Notes: generated by a model not told the origin, from the sequence alone. Shown: positions 1-10,566, numbered from the stretch's first letter. The stretch is DNA of 64,000 nucleotides from Ehrlichia muris AS145 (GCF_000508225.1 NC_023063.1:124001-188000); one strand, 5' to 3'. Translations and numbers: made by a program.

Positions 1-68
1 TTTTTGTTTATTATTACAATAAATTTACTATGTGTTAGAATTCAAAGATATGCAAATGGTTAGTTGGT

Positions 69-998
69 ATGGATAACCAAAAATATGTGAATATTTTTCT
101 TGAAGCAATAACAGCGGAAAAACATATATCTCATAATACCTATCAGAGTTACAAAACTGATTTATTTGGGCTTTGCGAATTTATTGATAGAGATAATCTT
201 CTATTAATAGATACTAATATCAATGAGTTACAAAATTATGTCAGGTTTTTATATGAGAAAGGATATAAAGCAAATACTGTATCAAGAAAGATATCTGCTA
301 TTAAAAATTTATATAGATTTTTATATAAGGATAATATAATTGAAAATGATCCTACTTTATATCTAGATTCTCCTAAATTATCTCGTTCTCTTCCAAAAGC
401 TTTAAGTTTTGAAGAAGTTAGTACATTACTTGATTTTGCTGCTTTAGATGTTTCTCCTGATGGAAGGAGGGTCAATGCTATTATTAATATATTGTATTCC
501 TCAGGTATGCGAATTTCTGAGTTAGTATGTTTAAAATTTCGTGAAGTAAAGGAGGCGTTAGATCATGGTAATACAGAAATATGTCATATGAAGATTCAAG
601 GCAAAGGAAAGAGAGAGAGGATAGTATTACTAAATCTCTTTGCCATGACAAGTATACAGAAGTATATGGAGGTTTATGAATGTTTTGTTCCTAACAGATG
701 TAAACTATCACAATGGTTATTTCCTGGAACAAAATTTGATAATCATGTAACAAGGCAAAGGGTGGGTCAACTATTGAAAGGTCTAGCAGTAAATGCTGGT
801 ATTGATGCTACTCGCATGTCTCCTCATAAACTTCGACATTCTTTTGCGACTCATTTGTTGAATAATGGATCAAATATTATTTTTATACAAAAGATGTTAG
901 GGCATGCTAATCTAACAACCACGCAAATATATACTCATATTGCCAGTGAAAAACTAAAAAATGTATTACTAGAATTTCATCCGTTAAGTGATAAATAA
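69..998 (+). CDS. xerD: Tyrosine recombinase XerD
   Basis: Site-specific recombinase that, with XerC, resolves chromosome dimers at dif during division. The N-terminal SAM-like DNA-binding domain spans about residues 5-90 and the catalytic domain about 110-300. The full catalytic set is visible: R148 in SSGMRISEL, K179 in the GKGK hairpin, H253 and R256 in SPHKLRHSFATHLL, H279 in MLGHA and the nucleophile Y288 in TTQIYTH. The 309-residue length is normal. The SPKL...LPK linker and the TTQIYTH context fit XerD better than XerC, which is the main remaining doubt. The gene stands alone at the window edge and is followed by more than 1.4 kb without genes. Confidence 0.93.
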   Translation: MDNQKYVNIFLEAITAEKHISHNTYQSYKTDLFGLCEFIDRDNLLLIDTNINELQNYVRFLYEKGYKANTVSRKISAIKNLYRFLYKDNIIENDPTLYLDSPKLSRSLPKALSFEEVSTLLDFAALDVSPDGRRVNAIINILYSSGMRISELVCLKFREVKEALDHGNTEICHMKIQGKGKRERIVLLNLFAMTSIQKYMEVYECFVPNRCKLSQWLFPGTKFDNHVTRQRVGQLLKGLAVNAGIDATRMSPHKLRHSFATHLLNNGSNIIFIQKMLGHANLTTTQIYTHIASEKLKNVLLEFHPLSDK

Positions 999-1562
999 AG
1001 GTTATATGTATATTTGAGTAATGTTAAAAATGGTTTATATGGCTTTGCTGGTGAAGTAGCTAATCTTATTAAAGGCAACATATGACTTTAGAGCTAATAT
1101 GTTTCAATAAATTAAGTTACAGTATTATACATATTACATACTCTTGATATTTTTTGTAGTAATAAGCAATTTTTAGATTAATGATGAATGTGCTTTTTAT
1201 TTAGGGTTGCAATCTGTATTAAGATAGGCAATATTAGTATTGCTGTTATTCTATCATTAAGTTTAAGTTATTCTTGATAGTGGAAACACGTTGTAAGATT
1301 TTCTAAGTTCAATTTAATATTAGTAATGTTATAGATTCTGAAAGTATAAAAATTTAAGTAAAGGGATGATAAAGGCATTGTCTTTTTATTAATGAAGATG
1401 TAAAGCGTATTTATATCTTAGATCCAGCTAATCAATACTGTAGATTTTACTTTCTTGGAACTTTAGGTTTATGTAATGATGTATAAATCTCAAACCCAGT
1501 CAAAGGTTTAGATGAAGGGAATGATAGGGACGTTGTTTTTTTGTATACATTGAACTCTAGTT
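999..1562. other. Gene-free stretch downstream of xerD
   Basis: I see no credible gene, RNA or terminator here. It is AT-rich with stops in all frames. Two loosely similar stretches near 1362 and 1510 (each an AAGGGATGATA-like sequence followed by a T-rich run) suggest an old, decayed duplication. Confidence 0.4.
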
Positions 1563-2398
1563 TATTTTATTGAAATCTATTTAATTACTATTGTAACTCC
1601 TTAATATGCTGAGCATACCTCAACAATGCGACATGCTTTCTGGACTAAACTGTATTATGTATAGCAAGAAATATGGCGAAATTTTTTTCGCATATTTTTG
1701 TAATGAAGCGAATATTTCAAGTGCAAGGAAATATGAAAATGTTATCTTTTAAATGCATTGAAGCCTGGCTTGTTTTATTGAAATCTATTTAATTACTATT
1801 GTAACTCCTTAATATGCCTGAGCATACCTCAACAATGCCGACATGCTTTCTGGACTAAACTGTATTATGTATAGCAAGAAATATGGCGAAATTTTTTTCG
1901 CATATTTTTGTAATGAAGCGAATATTTCAAGTGCAAGGAAATATGAAAATGTTATCTTTTAAATGCATTGAAGCCTGGCTTGTTTTATTGAAATCTATTT
2001 AATTACTATTGTAACTCCTTAATATGCCTGAGCATATCTCAACAACGCGACATGCTTTCTGGACTAAACTGTATTATGTATAGCAAGAAATATGGCGAAA
2101 TTTTTTTCGCATATTTTTGTAATGAAGCGAATATTTCAAGTGCAAGGAAATATGAAAATGTTATCTTTTAAATGCATTGAAGCCTGGCTTGTTTTATTGA
2201 AATCTATTTAATTACTATTGTAACTCCTTAATATGCCTGAGCATATCTCAACAATGCGACATGCTTTCTGGACTAAACTGTATTATGTATAGCAGGAAAT
2301 ATGGCGAAATTTTTTTCGCATATTTTTGTAATGAAGCGAATATTTCAAGTGCAAGGAAATATGAAAATGTTATCTTTTAAATGCATTGAAGCCTGGCT
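1563..2398. repeat. Four tandem copies (~209 bp) derived from the 3' end of lolD
   Basis: Near-identical units begin at about 1563, 1771, 1981 and 2190 (periods 208, 210 and 209). A fifth, divergent copy begins at 2399 and is the real 3' end of lolD on the minus strand. Shared blocks include GCCTGAGCATATCTCAACA and the CGACATGCTTTCTG motif, which in lolD encode the C-terminal codons. Copies differ by single-base changes and small indels, for example ATGCTGAG versus ATGCCTGAG, and AACAATGCGAC versus AACAATGCCGAC. The 67-residue reading frame that appears in the last copy is a by-product of the repeat. Confidence 0.92.
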
Positions 2399-2427
2399 TG
2401 TTTTATTGAAATCATATTTAATGACTA

Positions 2428-3105
2428 TTATAAACTTCGTAACGTGCCTGAGCATATCTCAACAACGCGACATGCTTTCTGAGCTAAACTGTGATTATGT
2501 GTAGCAAGAAATATGGCAATACTCTTTTCTTTTGCATACTCTTGTAATAAAGAAAATATTTCAAGTGCAGTGCTGTTATCTAAACTGCCAGTTGGTTCAT
2601 CTGCTAAAATTATTAAGGGACAATTGATTAAACTTCTTGCTATTGCAACCCGTTGTCTTTCTCCTCCAGAAAGTTGTGATATTGACATTGAAAATTTATC
2701 TTGTAAGTTTACACGTTTTAGAATTTCCATGGCATTTTTTTTTGCAATGAATTTACTTTGACCTGTGATAATTTGTGGCAGCATCACGTTTTCTAATACT
2801 GAAAACTCTTGTAGTAGATGATGAAATTGATAAATGAATCCTAAAAAATGACGACGTAAGTAAGTTTTATCTTTATCGGAGGTTTTGTTTGTACACTCTA
2901 TGTTGTTTATAAATATACTCCCTGAAGCTGGAGTGTCTAGTAATCCAGCAATGTGTAGTAATGTACTTTTACCAGAACCTGATCTTCCTATTAAAGCAAC
3001 GATTTCTCCTTTCTTTATTTGTAAAGTTGCATTTATTATAATGGGTATTTCATTATCTTTTCCAAAAGATTTGCTGATGTTAGATAAAGCAAATACTATA
3101 GACAT
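2428..3105 (-). CDS. lolD: Lipoprotein-releasing ABC transporter ATPase LolD
   Basis: Cytoplasmic ATPase of the LolCDE complex, which extracts lipoproteins from the inner membrane for transfer to LolA. The 225-residue protein has Walker A at 40-48 (GRSGSGKST), the ABC signature LSGGE at 145-149, Walker B ending in D169-E170 ([13 protein letters not shown]) and the H-loop histidine in ATHNHS. Length and the DEPTGSLD context fit the LolD/MacB-type clade; LolD is the usual member in this group. A Shine-Dalgarno-like AGGA lies about six bases before the ATG. LolC/E is not in this window. Both ends of the gene are copied into flanking repeats: the 3' end four times downstream and the first 34 codons once upstream. 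Confidence 0.9.
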   Translation of the reverse strand: MSIVFALSNISKSFGKDNEIPIIINATLQIKKGEIVALIGRSGSGKSTLLHIAGLLDTPASGSIFINNIECTNKTSDKDKTYLRRHFLGFIYQFHHLLQEFSVLENVMLPQIITGQSKFIAKKNAMEILKRVNLQDKFSMSISQLSGGERQRVAIARSLINCPLIILADEPTGSLDNSTALEIFSLLQEYAKEKSIAIFLATHNHSLAQKACRVVEICSGTLRSL

Positions 3106-3578
3106 GTCTTATCCTATTACAGTTCTCTATTTCACGATATTAACATGTATATATTGCTAAGACTATTAATAATACCCCCCATATATTCATAATAGTGTGT
3201 TTGGATTTATGTTGATATGTATGATGTGGTAGTCTTAATTTAAACCACACTTATGCTTATAGATTAGTTAATGTAATTTATATATATAAATTTCTCCTTT
3301 CTTTATTTGTAAAGTTGCATTTATTATAATGGGTATTTCATTATCTTTTCCAAAAGATTTGCTGATGTTAGATAAAGCAAATACTATAGACATGTCTTAT
3401 CCTATTACAGTTCTCTATTTCACGATATTAACATGTATATATTGCTAAGACTATTAATAATACCCCCCATATATTCATAATAGTGTGTTTGGATTTATGT
3501 TGATATGTATGATGTGGTAGTCTTAATTTAAACCACACTTGTGCTTATAGATTAGTTAATGTAATTTATATATATAAA
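3003..3578. repeat. 288-bp tandem duplication covering the 5' end and upstream region of lolD
   Basis: 3003-3290 and 3291-3578 are almost identical (TTATGCTTATAG versus TTGTGCTTATAG is one of the few differences). The unit contains the first 34 codons of lolD (minus strand), its ribosome binding site and about 185 bp upstream, so any promoter there is duplicated too. The high identity implies a recent event. Confidence 0.95.
3268..3393 (-). pseudogene. Truncated second copy of the lolD start
   Basis: The 288-bp duplication produces a second ATG at 3393 with the same upstream sequence as lolD. The reading frame follows LolD for 34 residues, to the KKGE just before the Walker A region. It then runs into repeat sequence, adds seven foreign residues (IYIYKLH) and stops at TAA 3268-3270. 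The 41-residue product would lack every ATPase motif. It is probably transcribed ahead of lolD if the promoter lies in the duplicated part. Confidence 0.8.
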
Positions 3579-3873
3579 TAGCTTGTTGATATGTGATGGT
3601 TTGATTGCATTTTATATGTTATGAAGAATATTAATTATAATTAAAAGTGTTATTTTTAACTATTGTAGTGCAGCTTATAGAAGAGTAATATATTGTGTGA
3701 AGGTTTGACAATATGCGAGCATTGTACGTACCGTTGACGAAAAGTTACTACACAATTAATAAAATATTCATTTAATGAGTACATGTGCTTATATATGATT
3801 GTAGTATCAATATATATATCTTTTTATTGTTTATTAAAGACATTGTTAATGTCAGTGACGTTTTGTTAAAAGC
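3579..3873. other. Intergenic region upstream of maeB
   Basis: AT-rich sequence between the lolD upstream duplication and the maeB promoter. A TTGACA at 3705-3710 has no convincing -10 partner. No gene or RNA is seen. Confidence 0.4.
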
Positions 3874-3903
3874 TTGACATATTATGTTGTATAGCAGTAT
3901 ACA
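3874..3903 (+). promoter_or_regulatory. Candidate sigma-70 promoter of maeB
   Basis: Perfect -35 TTGACA at 3874-3879, an 18-base spacer and TATACA at 3898-3903. The predicted transcript starts near 3910, just upstream of the malic enzyme gene. Confidence 0.5.
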
Positions 3904-3939
3904 GATGAGGCTTTAAAAGAAGTGTTATTGAGTATTTTT

Positions 3940-6213
3940 ATGATAGATCTTGAAAATAGTGGTTTTGATGAAAAGAAAAAAGAAACCCTTGAATTCCATT
4001 GTAAGGATTCAAAGCCTGGAAAAGTTTCCCTATTACCTACTAAACCTTTATTAACACAGAGAGATTTATCATTAGCATATTCTCCTGGTGTTGCAATACC
4101 TTGTTTAGAAATAGCTAGAGATCCTGATTTAGTATATGAGTATACTGCAAGAGGAAATTATGTTGCTGTGATCTCAAATGGTACGGCTGTGCTTGGATTA
4201 GGTAATATAGGACCTTTGGCATCAAAGCCTGTTATGGAAGGTAAGGCTGTTTTATTTAAGAGATTTGCTGATATTGATGCAGTGGATATAGAAGTTGGCA
4301 CTTCTGATGTAGATGAGTTTGTTAATGCTGTAAAGTATTTAGGATTAAGCTGGGGAGGCATAAATCTAGAAGATATTAAGGCTCCTGAGTGTTTTATTAT
4401 TGAAAAAAGATTAAATGAAATGATGGATATCCCAGTATTTCATGATGATCAACATGGTACTGCTATTATTGTAACTGCTGGACTTATTAATGCTCTTGAT
4501 ATTACAGGTAAAAGCTTTAAAGATATTAAAATAGTCATAAATGGTGCTGGTGCTGCAGGTATTGCATGTCTTGAAATGATAAAATTGATAGGTGTTCCTG
4601 CTGATAATATAACTTTATGTGACCAAAATGGGGTGATATATAAAGGTAGACAGCTTGGAATGAATGAATGGAAAGAAAAGCATGCAATTGAAACAAAAGA
4701 TAGGTCTTTGAAAGATGCATTAGTGATGGCTGATGTGTTTCTTGGATTATCAGTTAAGGATGTTTTGAGTAGAGATATGCTGTTGTCTATGAGTAAAGAT
4801 CCTGTCATTTTTGCTTTAGCAAATCCAGATCCTGAAATTAATCCTAATATTGCACGTGAGATTCGACCTGATGCCATTATAGCTACTGGTAGATCGGATT
4901 ATAATAATCAGATTAATAATGTAATGGGATTTCCTTATATATTTCGAGGTGCGTTAGATGTGCGTGCTAAGTCAGTTAACAATGAAATGAAAGTAGCTGC
5001 AGCGAATGCAATTGCTATGTTAGCACGTGAATATGTTAGCGATGAAGTATCTGATGCTTATGGTGGTCGTAAAATGAATTATGGAAAAGATTACATTATA
5101 CCTACTCCGTTTGATCCGAGGTTGATCACTGTAGTGTCTCCTGCGGTTGCAAAAGCTGCTATTGATTCTGGAGTTGCTAGGAAAAACATAGAGAATTGGG
5201 ATGAGTATACTAAGCAATTAGCATCAAGATTATCATTAACTTCTAATGTACTTAATATGATGTATAATGCTGTTAAGTGTGATCCTAAAAGGGTTATTTT
5301 TTCAGAGGGAGAAGAAGAAAAAATAATTAAGGCTGCTATACAGTGGCGTAATCAAGGATACGGATTGCCTATACTTGTAGGGCGTCTTGATAAAGTGCGA
5401 GAAGCATTTGACCGTTTAGGTATTAAAGATACAGAAGGTATAGAAATTGCAAATGCAGCAATTTCTCAACGGAATGATGAGTATACAGACTATTTATATA
5501 AGAGATTACAACGTGAAGGGTATTTATATAGGAGTTGTGTCAGAGATGTAAAGACAGACCGTAATGTTTTTGCAGCGTGTATGCTTGCATGTGGTGATGG
5601 TGATGTGTTGATTACTGGGGTGACAAGAGGATATTCTGCTTCTATTAATGATGTACAAAAAGTAATAGGTTCTCAAGGTGTTGTATTTGGCTTGTCAATA
5701 ATTGTGATGAAAGAACGTACTATATTTGTTGCAGATACTGCTATACATGAATCTCCAACTCCAGAGCAAATTGCTGAGATAGCAGTTCAAGCATCTATGC
5801 AAGCTAAGAAAATGGGATATGAACCTCGTGTTGGTCTTATTTCTTCCTCAAACTTTGGTAGTCATTCTCAGGAAGATGCTAAAAAGATGAGAAAAGCTAT
5901 AAAAATTTTAGATAGTTATAATGTTGGCTTTGAGTACGATGGTGAAATGTCTGTTGATACTGCACTTAATTCAGAATTATTAACATTATATCCTTTTTGT
6001 AAATTAACTGGTGAAGCGAATATTTTAGTGATGCCGACTCTTCATAGTGCTAGTATATCTTCTAAGCTATTACAAAGAGCTGCTGGAGTGTCTGTAATAG
6101 GCCCTATTTTAATTGGTTTGGAAAAGCCAGTGCAAGTTGTACAAATGTCTTCTTCTGTTTCTGAAATTCTTAATCTTACTGTGCTTGCATCTTCAAATAA
6201 TAGTAGTTTTTAA
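3940..6213 (+). CDS. maeB: NADP-dependent malic enzyme with C-terminal phosphotransacetylase-like domain
   Basis: Oxidatively decarboxylates malate to pyruvate, giving NAD(P)H. It is an important carbon route in organisms living on amino acids. The N-terminal malic domain (to about residue 165) carries LAYSPGVAIPC with the catalytic tyrosine and the metal-binding FHDDQHGTA segment. A Rossmann domain follows (INGAGAAGIACLEM). From about residue 430 the protein resembles phosphotransacetylase, which is normal for the roughly 760-residue MaeB type and is usually regulatory. I prefer the ATG at 3940. In-frame GTG 3922 and TTG 3928 would add six or four residues; TTG 3928 has an AGAAG about five bases upstream, so the start is not settled. 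Confidence 0.93.
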   Translation: MIDLENSGFDEKKKETLEFHCKDSKPGKVSLLPTKPLLTQRDLSLAYSPGVAIPCLEIARDPDLVYEYTARGNYVAVISNGTAVLGLGNIGPLASKPVMEGKAVLFKRFADIDAVDIEVGTSDVDEFVNAVKYLGLSWGGINLEDIKAPECFIIEKRLNEMMDIPVFHDDQHGTAIIVTAGLINALDITGKSFKDIKIVINGAGAAGIACLEMIKLIGVPADNITLCDQNGVIYKGRQLGMNEWKEKHAIETKDRSLKDALVMADVFLGLSVKDVLSRDMLLSMSKDPVIFALANPDPEINPNIAREIRPDAIIATGRSDYNNQINNVMGFPYIFRGALDVRAKSVNNEMKVAAANAIAMLAREYVSDEVSDAYGGRKMNYGKDYIIPTPFDPRLITVVSPAVAKAAIDSGVARKNIENWDEYTKQLASRLSLTSNVLNMMYNAVKCDPKRVIFSEGEEEKIIKAAIQWRNQGYGLPILVGRLDKVREAFDRLGIKDTEGIEIANAAISQRNDEYTDYLYKRLQREGYLYRSCVRDVKTDRNVFAACMLACGDGDVLITGVTRGYSASINDVQKVIGSQGVVFGLSIIVMKERTIFVADTAIHESPTPEQIAEIAVQASMQAKKMGYEPRVGLISSSNFGSHSQEDAKKMRKAIKILDSYNVGFEYDGEMSVDTALNSELLTLYPFCKLTGEANILVMPTLHSASISSKLLQRAAGVSVIGPILIGLEKPVQVVQMSSSVSEILNLTVLASSNNSSF

Positions 6214-6370
6214 TCTTCCTTATATGGGGTGGTTGCATGTATATGATATGTAACTCTATTAATTATTTATTAAGTGTGGCTATTTATTAGATTATGCTTT
6301 TCCTGATATTTTTATACATGATTAATATTATTTGTGATAAACAAAGAGTAAATATTATTTTGGTTCGTTG

Positions 6371-9013
6371 ATGAGATTTTTAATATATTCTGGTGGAGTT
6401 ATTTTAATACTTATATTGTTTTTAATAATTTCTCCGTTCTTTATTAATTGGGATTCTTACTATACATCGCATGTGCTTAAACAAATAGAAGATATATCAA
6501 GTGATATAACTGTAAAAGGGGTAGGGGACATTACGGGGAAATTTATTTTACCTAAAATTGTAATTAATAATTTATATATAGAAGGTCATAGCAAACTGTT
6601 AGATCATAAGTCAACAATATTGGTTAATCAGCTTGAATTAAAAATATCATTGTTATCTTTATTACTATTTTCTCCTAAAATTGATACGGTTACTATAGAT
6701 GGGTTAAATGTTTCATTGAGGGATCTTATAGATCTATTTTCTTCATCTCGACATAAGAGTTTTAATATAAGAACATTTAATATTGTTAATAGTGTTGTTA
6801 ATACAAACTATGATGGTACATCTTTTAAGAGTAAACCTATGTCAATTAAAAATGGTACTATAAACACAGTTAATGGTGCAAGAGTAATAAGTGGTTTATT
6901 AAGTATTGGTAAAAATGATTATAACTTAGTTGCTAACATATCACGAGATGGGGAACATAATAGGATTAATGTGGATGTTTATTCTCAGTTAACAAAAGTA
7001 ACTTTGTCTGGTATGGCTAGTGATAGTAAATTTGATGGTATGATATTAGCTAATGGGAGTGACTTTTCACAGTTTATTAATGATATTTCTGAAACAAATA
7101 AGACTTCTATCTTTTCTTTTATTAATTCACATGAAAAATTCTCTTTGTCTAGTAATGTGAAATTGTCAGATAAAGCTTTTGCATTAAGTGATTTCAAAAT
7201 ATTTACTGACAGTGTAGAAGGTGTAGGAAAAGTTGTTTGTTCAAGTTATATGTCGTGTGATAGTAACATTGATTTTGCAAAAATTGATATAGATCGTTTA
7301 TATGGTCTTAACCGTGAGGAGGGTGTATACAAAAGAGACTCTCGTATCCTTGATTACTTCAATACATTGATATCTGAAAATTTGAACTATAATATTAAAG
7401 CTAGTGCTAGGGAAATAAAATACCATGGCAAAATATCTACTAATTTAATAATAGATTTGGCGATATTACAAGGAAAAGTTAATGTTAATAAAATGACAGC
7501 AATATTACCTGGAAATAATAATGTATTATATATTGAAGGTAATGTTGCTAGTAATGATTTAATTTCTAATTTTCATGGGAAACTTAAGATAATTGGAGAT
7601 GACTTTTATTCGTTTGCCAAGTGGTTATTTCCCATAAAAGTTGATTCAAAGCCTAGTAGTGGATTTTCTATACAGAGTGATTTATATATAGCTCCTAGGG
7701 TATTTTCTTTATCTCATATTGAGGTGTTAACTGAGAATTTTGGGGATATGAAAGGACAATTAAAAATAAAACATGATAAGAAAAGTAGCTCTGTTATTGG
7801 TGATGTTGAGATACGTAATATTGATTTTAGTCAATATAAAATAGATGAGGAATTAAATACAGAAAACTTTATGCTGATGAGATGGTTAAAGGACATAAAG
7901 TATAAAATAAATGTTGATACTAATATTAATAATTTTGTTATTCAAAAGCAGAAAGTTGATAATCTGAGCTTTTTAGTAAGTATAGTGCAAGGTAAGTTTG
8001 GCATTAATAAAATACGCTTTCATGGTGCTGATGGATCTGATCTTAATGGATTTATTAAAGCTTCTATTGGATCTCAAGATTTAAAGCCAAAGATATTAGT
8101 TAATCTTAAAGGGAATAAGTATAATACTGCTTTTATAAAATTTCCTTCTTTGATACGTAATATTTTTGATGAATCAAATAGAGTAAGTAATATAAAATGG
8201 TCAAATGAAGATTTCAAGTTCTATGGATTGGAGCATGTAGATGGTAACATTGATATCAATATTAAAAATTTTGTTTCTAGAGATAGTACCTTAGTTAATT
8301 TTGTATTTTCATCTAGTTTGAAAGATAATTTGATGTCTATTAACAAGCTTATGTTTAAAGTAGATGATGGATTTGTGTCAGCTAGTGGTAAGGTAGGTAT
8401 GGGATCTAATACTTCTTCATTGTCTGCTGTTATATCTATAGCTAATGTTGGGGTAAATAGCTTGCTTAAGTATATAAATGTTAATGGAGTTACTGGAAAT
8501 GTGAGTATAAGTGGTAGCATTCAAACTCAAGGGAGAACTTTAGTTGATTGGGTTAATGCCTTAGATGGTAAGATGGAAATAGTTGCTAAGGGTGTGAATG
8601 TTGCTGGGGTGGATTTTAACAAATTTATTGTAGAATTATTAGATGTTCAAAGTAAATCAGATGTTGCTGCATTAACTCAGATTGGATTATATAAAAATAA
8701 TACAGTATTTAATTTTATTAATGCTGGAGCTAATATAAAGAGTGGTAATATTTTAGCTGCTTTGCAGTTTGCGATTGATAATGCTAGTGGTGTAGCATCT
8801 GCAAATATTTCTTTATTGCAATTTGCTGTAGTATCTAAAGCTAGATTATCATTTATGCGTTCAGGGGCATCTTCTTCTTCTAATATAGATATGTCAGTGC
8901 ATGGTCAATTATGGCAACCTAAGATAAGTTTTAACGTTAATGCTCTATATGAAGAGGTTGTGCAGGGAAATAATCGAGCTGTATCAACACAAGCAGCATA
9001 CGATGAAGATTGA
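6371..9013 (+). CDS. AsmA-family inner-membrane/periplasmic protein
   Basis: Large protein (about 880 residues) with one N-terminal membrane segment (about residues 4-26) and a long periplasmic region rich in beta-strand patterns. AsmA-like features are the N-terminal IDGLNVSLRDL region and the C-terminal block near residues 680-800 (GVTGNVSISGSI, LDGKMEIVAKGVNVAGVDFNK). AsmA relatives form lipid-transfer bridges between the membranes; a role in envelope lipid traffic here is inference. TTG 6368 directly precedes ATG 6371; I chose the ATG. The last 111 bases of coding sequence plus about 65 downstream bases are repeated in tandem after the stop codon. Confidence 0.8.
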   Translation: MRFLIYSGGVILILILFLIISPFFINWDSYYTSHVLKQIEDISSDITVKGVGDITGKFILPKIVINNLYIEGHSKLLDHKSTILVNQLELKISLLSLLLFSPKIDTVTIDGLNVSLRDLIDLFSSSRHKSFNIRTFNIVNSVVNTNYDGTSFKSKPMSIKNGTINTVNGARVISGLLSIGKNDYNLVANISRDGEHNRINVDVYSQLTKVTLSGMASDSKFDGMILANGSDFSQFINDISETNKTSIFSFINSHEKFSLSSNVKLSDKAFALSDFKIFTDSVEGVGKVVCSSYMSCDSNIDFAKIDIDRLYGLNREEGVYKRDSRILDYFNTLISENLNYNIKASAREIKYHGKISTNLIIDLAILQGKVNVNKMTAILPGNNNVLYIEGNVASNDLISNFHGKLKIIGDDFYSFAKWLFPIKVDSKPSSGFSIQSDLYIAPRVFSLSHIEVLTENFGDMKGQLKIKHDKKSSSVIGDVEIRNIDFSQYKIDEELNTENFMLMRWLKDIKYKINVDTNINNFVIQKQKVDNLSFLVSIVQGKFGINKIRFHGADGSDLNGFIKASIGSQDLKPKILVNLKGNKYNTAFIKFPSLIRNIFDESNRVSNIKWSNEDFKFYGLEHVDGNIDINIKNFVSRDSTLVNFVFSSSLKDNLMSINKLMFKVDDGFVSASGKVGMGSNTSSLSAVISIANVGVNSLLKYINVNGVTGNVSISGSIQTQGRTLVDWVNALDGKMEIVAKGVNVAGVDFNKFIVELLDVQSKSDVAALTQIGLYKNNTVFNFINAGANIKSGNILAALQFAIDNASGVASANISLLQFAVVSKARLSFMRSGASSSSNIDMSVHGQLWQPKISFNVNALYEEVVQGNNRAVSTQAAYDED

Positions 9014-9665
9014 TTGTCATTCTTCTGGCCCCGTCCGTGGTGTATCGTTCTCATTTTAGTATAGAATGTGTTATTGCCGGTCAATTATGGCAACCTAAGA
9101 TAAGTTTTAACGTTAATGCTCTATATGAAGAGGTTGTGCAGGGAAATAATCGAGCTGTATCAACACAAGCAGCATACGATGAAGATTGATTGTCATTCTT
9201 CTGGCCCCCCGTCCGTGGTGTATCGTTCTCATTTTAGTATAGAATGTGTTATTGCTGGTCAATTATGGCAACCTAAGATAAGTTTTAACGTTAATGCTCT
9301 ATATGAAGAGGTTGTGCAGGGAAATAATCGAGCTGTATCAACACAAGCAGCATACGATGAAGATTGATTGTCATTCTTCTGGCCCCGTCCGTGGTGTATC
9401 GTTCTCATTTTAGTATAGAATGTGTTATTGCTGGTCAATTGTGGTACCTAAGATGAGCTTAACATTAATTTTGAAAGATTTAGGAGAGAATTAGTCGGAT
9501 CTGTATTAGCACATGGTGAAAATTAATTACATTGTTATAAGGTTTGGTTGTTGTTTATACGGGTCAGGAGGGATATATCTTTTCTAGTATAGATATGTTA
9601 TTGTATAGTCAGTTGTGGACCTAAGATAGGTTTGAGTTAATACTCAATATGGAGAGACTGTGTGT
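8903..9665 (+). repeat. ~176-bp tandem array copying the 3' end of the AsmA-like gene, with progressive decay
   Basis: Units start at 8903 (inside the gene), 9079, 9257, 9433 and about 9607. Copies 1-3 are nearly identical. Copy 2 differs mainly by two extra Cs in a C-run (GGCCCCCCGTCC versus GGCCCCGTCC). Copies 4 and 5 are clearly homologous but degraded, with many substitutions and deletions, giving a gradient of decay away from the gene. Each unit contains a locally GC-rich patch that is unusual for this genome. Confidence 0.92.
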
Positions 9666-9734
9666 AGAAGTAATTAATCTATACAATTATAATGAAGAAC
9701 TCATAAATTAAATAATTCTTTTGAAAAATACAAT

Positions 9735-10106
9735 ATGATTATTTCTTATGTATGCAATTAAGTAATATTAAGAATAATTTGTGTAGAATAAAAATTTGAT
9801 GTAAGTAAACTTATATACGTTGAGTGTGAAATTAGCCTTAGACTATCATAATTGATCATGTGATGTTTTATGAAAAAGCAAGGTAAACTAAAATTGTGTG
9901 GAGATCATTACTTTTTCAGAATGATTATTTCTTATGTATGCAATTAAGTAATGTTAAGAATAATTTGTGTAGAATAAAAATTTGATGTAAGTAAACTTAT
10001 ATACGTTGAGTGTGAAATTAGCCTTAGACTATCATAATTGATCATGTGATGTTTTATGAAAAAGCAAGGTAAACTAAAATTGTGTGGAGATCATTACTTT
10101 TTCAGA
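9735..10106. repeat. Two tandem 186-bp copies
   Basis: 9735-9920 and 9921-10106 are almost identical; AAGTAATATTAAG versus AAGTAATGTTAAG is one of the few differences. Each ends in a CATTACTTTTTCAGA block. There is no reading frame of note and no source gene in the window. Confidence 0.93.
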
Positions 10107-10566
10107 AATTTTATTGATAGTGTTAATTATGGTAATGGTAGAACTATTTCTAGTATTATGTTTTAGGTAAATCTGTCACCTGCTTATTGATATTGGGTAA
10201 CCAGACAATATAAAAAAATGGATAAATAATATGTTGACTGAATGTTAAGTTGTATTATTAAGTATATATTTTTGTTGATAATTATTTTCCTGTGATTTAG
10301 TACGAATCTAATCGTGTAATAATGTTATTTTGTCTGTGATATTAGTTTCGCATAGTATAATTATTTATAATGCACGTGTTTTTATCATATCTGTAAGAGT
10401 AAAATTTGGCAGTGAATTTTTGTTATAAAGTGATTATTGTTAATTCTAAAGTGTGAAAAGATGGTGAGTTCTGATGTTCGAGTTTTTACAACCCAATGTT
10501 TCCTAGTATTTTTAGTCTAATGAAAACCTCAACTAATTGATATAAGTAGGAAGATTTTGAATATTA
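10107..10566. other. Gene-free stretch downstream of lnt
   Basis: AT-rich, with stops in all frames. I see no RNA gene and no clear terminator for the minus-strand lnt gene. Confidence 0.4.

Noticed and set aside
2301-2504. 67-residue plus-strand frame in the lolD-end array
   Set aside because: Antisense shadow of lolD-derived repeat sequence. The other copies carry equivalent fragments, with no ribosome binding site.
4449-4877. 142-residue frame opposite maeB
   Set aside because: Antisense shadow of the malic enzyme coding region.
9116-9367. 83-residue frame ending in the AsmA-like C-terminus
   Set aside because: Produced by reading through repeat units in changing frames because of two extra Cs; its N-terminal half has no protein character and it has no start signals of its own.
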